A stretch of 10,087 bases of DNA from Phoronis ovalis (lineage: Eukaryota > Phoronida > Phoronidae). Positions 8,651 to 10,087 of the stretch are shown one piece after another (position 1 is the first letter of the stretch; the number at the start of each line of letters is the position of its first letter). The stretch lies in contig JAOXYB010068101.1 of assembly GCA_028565635.1 (NCBI GenBank), forward strand, positions 1 to 10,087, in the 5' to 3' direction. The notes under the pieces are model-generated. The model searched no databases. It saw nothing but the letters and a program-made list of their open reading frames with translations, and was not told the origin of the DNA. The position numbers and the translations under genes were made by a program.

Positions 8651-9283
8651 GTACGATATACCGTTTTGCAATTGTCTTAAAAATAAAAATACAGTCATGC
8701 TGCAAACTACGAGAAGATTAATGGGTATATTTACATGATTTCACAAAGAATATCTCATATTAAGAGAATAATAGTTACTGGCAATGTAATATAACCTAAA
8801 CACGGCATATAACTATTTACGCTGCTTACTTTTACGGAGTGTCTGTGTAAAAGTTCACACATGCGCAACGACATCTGGAGATCGAGACATCTGTTTTTCT
8901 AAGGTTAGTAGACGTTCACCCAAGCTGTTTAAAATAGTTTTCATGAAAATAGTCTTGAAAATGTTTACCTTCTTTGTTAGTTTTTTTTCAATGCTTTGAA
9001 AACTAACCATGAAATCTAATATTTTCTCACAATAACCCCTGGTGGACAAGTGAACATTCCAGTAATGCGTTCCGGCCTTTTTCAAGTGATAACCTTAGAA
9101 ATGGGTCAGTTTTTAGATCAAAATCCCTAGATATGAGGGAAAAATTTTGAGTTTAGACCGCACAATCTTGTCTAAAGAAGGCAAGGGTCCCTAGTCGGGG
9201 GTGTAGCATACATGCAATTTATACTGCATACAATGACATGTTGCGGTGAGACGAAAAACTTCACTTTTTGTAATTATTTCTAG
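8651..9283 (+). other. Intron of the FAXC-like gene (633 bp) containing an antisense relic
   Basis: Phase-0 intron with donor GTACGA and acceptor TTATTTCTAG. Part of it, about 8855-9170, is antisense-open in two overlapping frames, described separately. The rest is AT-rich with no feature. Confidence 0.75.
8855..9171 (-). pseudogene. Antisense open stretch with a frame break, possible decayed mobile-element ORF
   Basis: On the minus strand a frame is open from about 9171 to a stop near 9047. It includes D-F-D-L-K-T-D-P-F-L-R-L-S-L-E-K. An overlapping second frame then runs from the Met at 9085 to a stop at 8855 (76 codons). The second product is Lys/Leu-rich with possible coiled-coil spacing (S-I-E-K-K-L-T-K-K-V-N-I-F, then S-L-G-E-R-L-L-T-L-E-K-Q-M). 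This fits a dispersed-repeat ORF broken by a frameshift and inserted antisense in the FAXC-like intron. I do not recognise the family; chance openness in AT-rich DNA is also possible. Confidence 0.25.
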
Positions 9284-9480
9284 TGTGACCTTACTGGTAC
9301 CGCCTCATCTAAGAAGAAATTACCCTGGATTAGATACCAAGGCGACGAAGTTATTGACTCCCAATTCTGTATTGAGTATCTGAATAAAAAATTTGATATC
9401 GATTTAAACAAAAATCTTAGCAAAGAACAAATCGCAATTTCAAGGTCATTTTTAAAAATGATGGAAGAAAATTTCATTTG
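9284..9480 (+). CDS. faxc: FAXC-like gene, next internal exon (end of GST-N-like domain, start of helical domain)
   Basis: This 197-nt exon starts in phase 0 after TAATTATTTCTAG and ends in phase 2 at ATTTG|GTATGT (GT at 9481-9482). Its 65 codons contain K-K-K-L-P-W-I-R-Y-Q-G-D-E-V (the cis-Pro-containing strand pair of GST-like folds), then D-S-Q-F-C-I-E-Y-L-N-K-K-F. Next come D-I-D-L-N-K-N-L-S-K-E-Q and A-I-S-R-S-F-L-K-M-M-E-E-N-F-I-W. FAXC proteins have the same order: K-L-P-W-I-E-Y, D-S-x-F-I-I-x-x-L, L-N-K-N-L, A-I-S-R-A and M-x-E-E-x-x-Y-W, with similar spacing. The split last codon (TG plus one base) would be completed as the conserved Trp. Reading on from 9481 meets TAA within two codons, which supports splicing there. 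The remaining C-terminal exons lie beyond the window. A minus-strand frame at 9477-9280 is only the shadow. Confidence 0.93.
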
Positions 9481-10087
9481 GTATGTATAAGGATTTTGCT
9501 GTTGAAATATTTAGGTGACTTCAGTTACAATGTCGAGTTCCCTAGCCCATTCGAAAAAACTCTGCATTCTACTAACATGTTCGAAACGGCATGTTGACAC
9601 TGTATTCATTACAGTAGTGCATTGAGAAAATTGTCCATTTTCTGTACACATCTGTATCTGGTATACCTGATCTATGTGTCCTGAGGCAGGTAGCTATTAC
9701 GTGCATAGCACACACATAACAAATGTGTAATTGTTATTTATTCTATATAAGTTGCTTGGCATTAGGAGCCAATTGCAATCATGGTTATTACTGCATATAG
9801 GCAGAATATAGTTCCAGCAACCGTATTAATTAGCATTTTTTTCTCTTCTTTTCCTTTTCTTTTGGCCTCTTGGCAGATTGGGGATATTTCTACTTGAAAG
9901 TGGATATAATTTTGTACAAAGTGACTACAGAAATTAAAACTTTGAAAATGTCATTTTTTATCAACAATTGAGGGGATTATAATATATTATATCCAAGAGT
10001 AGCAACTCACACAGTTTTCTGCGTATTTCTCACTAATTCTACCAGGTGCTCTGTTCTTAGAGTTCACACAAAAGTTAATTGGTTAAG
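9481..10087. other. Right flank, probably the next intron of the FAXC-like gene
   Basis: No following FAXC exon is recognisable up to the right edge. A strong pyrimidine tract ending GGCAG at 9876 resembles an acceptor. However, the sequence after it would make TGA with the split codon of the preceding exon and shows no FAXC similarity, so it is not annotated as an exon. Confidence 0.5.

Noticed and set aside
9836-9880. Long pyrimidine tract ending GGCAG, looking like the acceptor of the next FAXC exon
   Set aside because: With the phase-2 donor at 9480 the joined codon would be TGA. The following frames show no FAXC helix motif.

Overview
The window is AT-rich metazoan nuclear DNA carrying two spliced genes in pieces. 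Short exons with exact GT/AG borders are separated by long non-coding stretches. There are no operons, ribosome-binding sites, long bacterial-type ORFs or CRISPR arrays. The base composition, intron structure and protein similarities (a lachesin/IgLON-like immunoglobulin adhesion protein and a failed-axon-connections/FAXC-like protein) suit an invertebrate, and I would guess a lophotrochozoan such as a bivalve mollusc. The taxon is an inference; nothing in the window fixes it.

Minus strand, 6117 down to 2684: the 5' half of an immunoglobulin-superfamily gene. Exon 1 (6117-6045) encodes a signal peptide. Exons 2 (3752-3672), 3 (3393-3304) and 4 (2827-2684) together encode one V-type Ig domain: B-strand Cys in exon 2, core Trp in exon 3, and the D-x-G-x-Y-x-C motif in exon 4. 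Every junction is phase 1, and the joined frame is open for 129 codons. The gene continues past the left edge, since exon 4 ends in a good donor and no following exon is recognisable in 1-2683.

Plus strand, about 8568 to 9480: two consecutive exons of a FAXC-like gene with a thioredoxin/GST-like N-terminal fold. They are separated by a 633-bp phase-0 intron. The 5' end lies to the left and the 3' end beyond the right edge. The intron holds an antisense open stretch with a frame break, probably a decayed dispersed repeat.

The rest (1-2683, the 2.3-kb intron 3753-6044, the gap 6118-8567 and the right flank 9481-10087) has no gene I can support. It holds AT-rich low complexity, a GC-richer patch near 1200-1385 with a stem-loop, two loosely similar segments carrying a GGTTC box, and a small direct repeat. 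The two genes are transcribed away from each other from around the 6.1-8.6 kb gap. Both families act in neuronal or cell-contact biology, but nothing in the sequence shows a functional link. I found no convincing new biological system. The most notable structural point is one Ig domain divided over three tiny, frame-preserving phase-1 exons.
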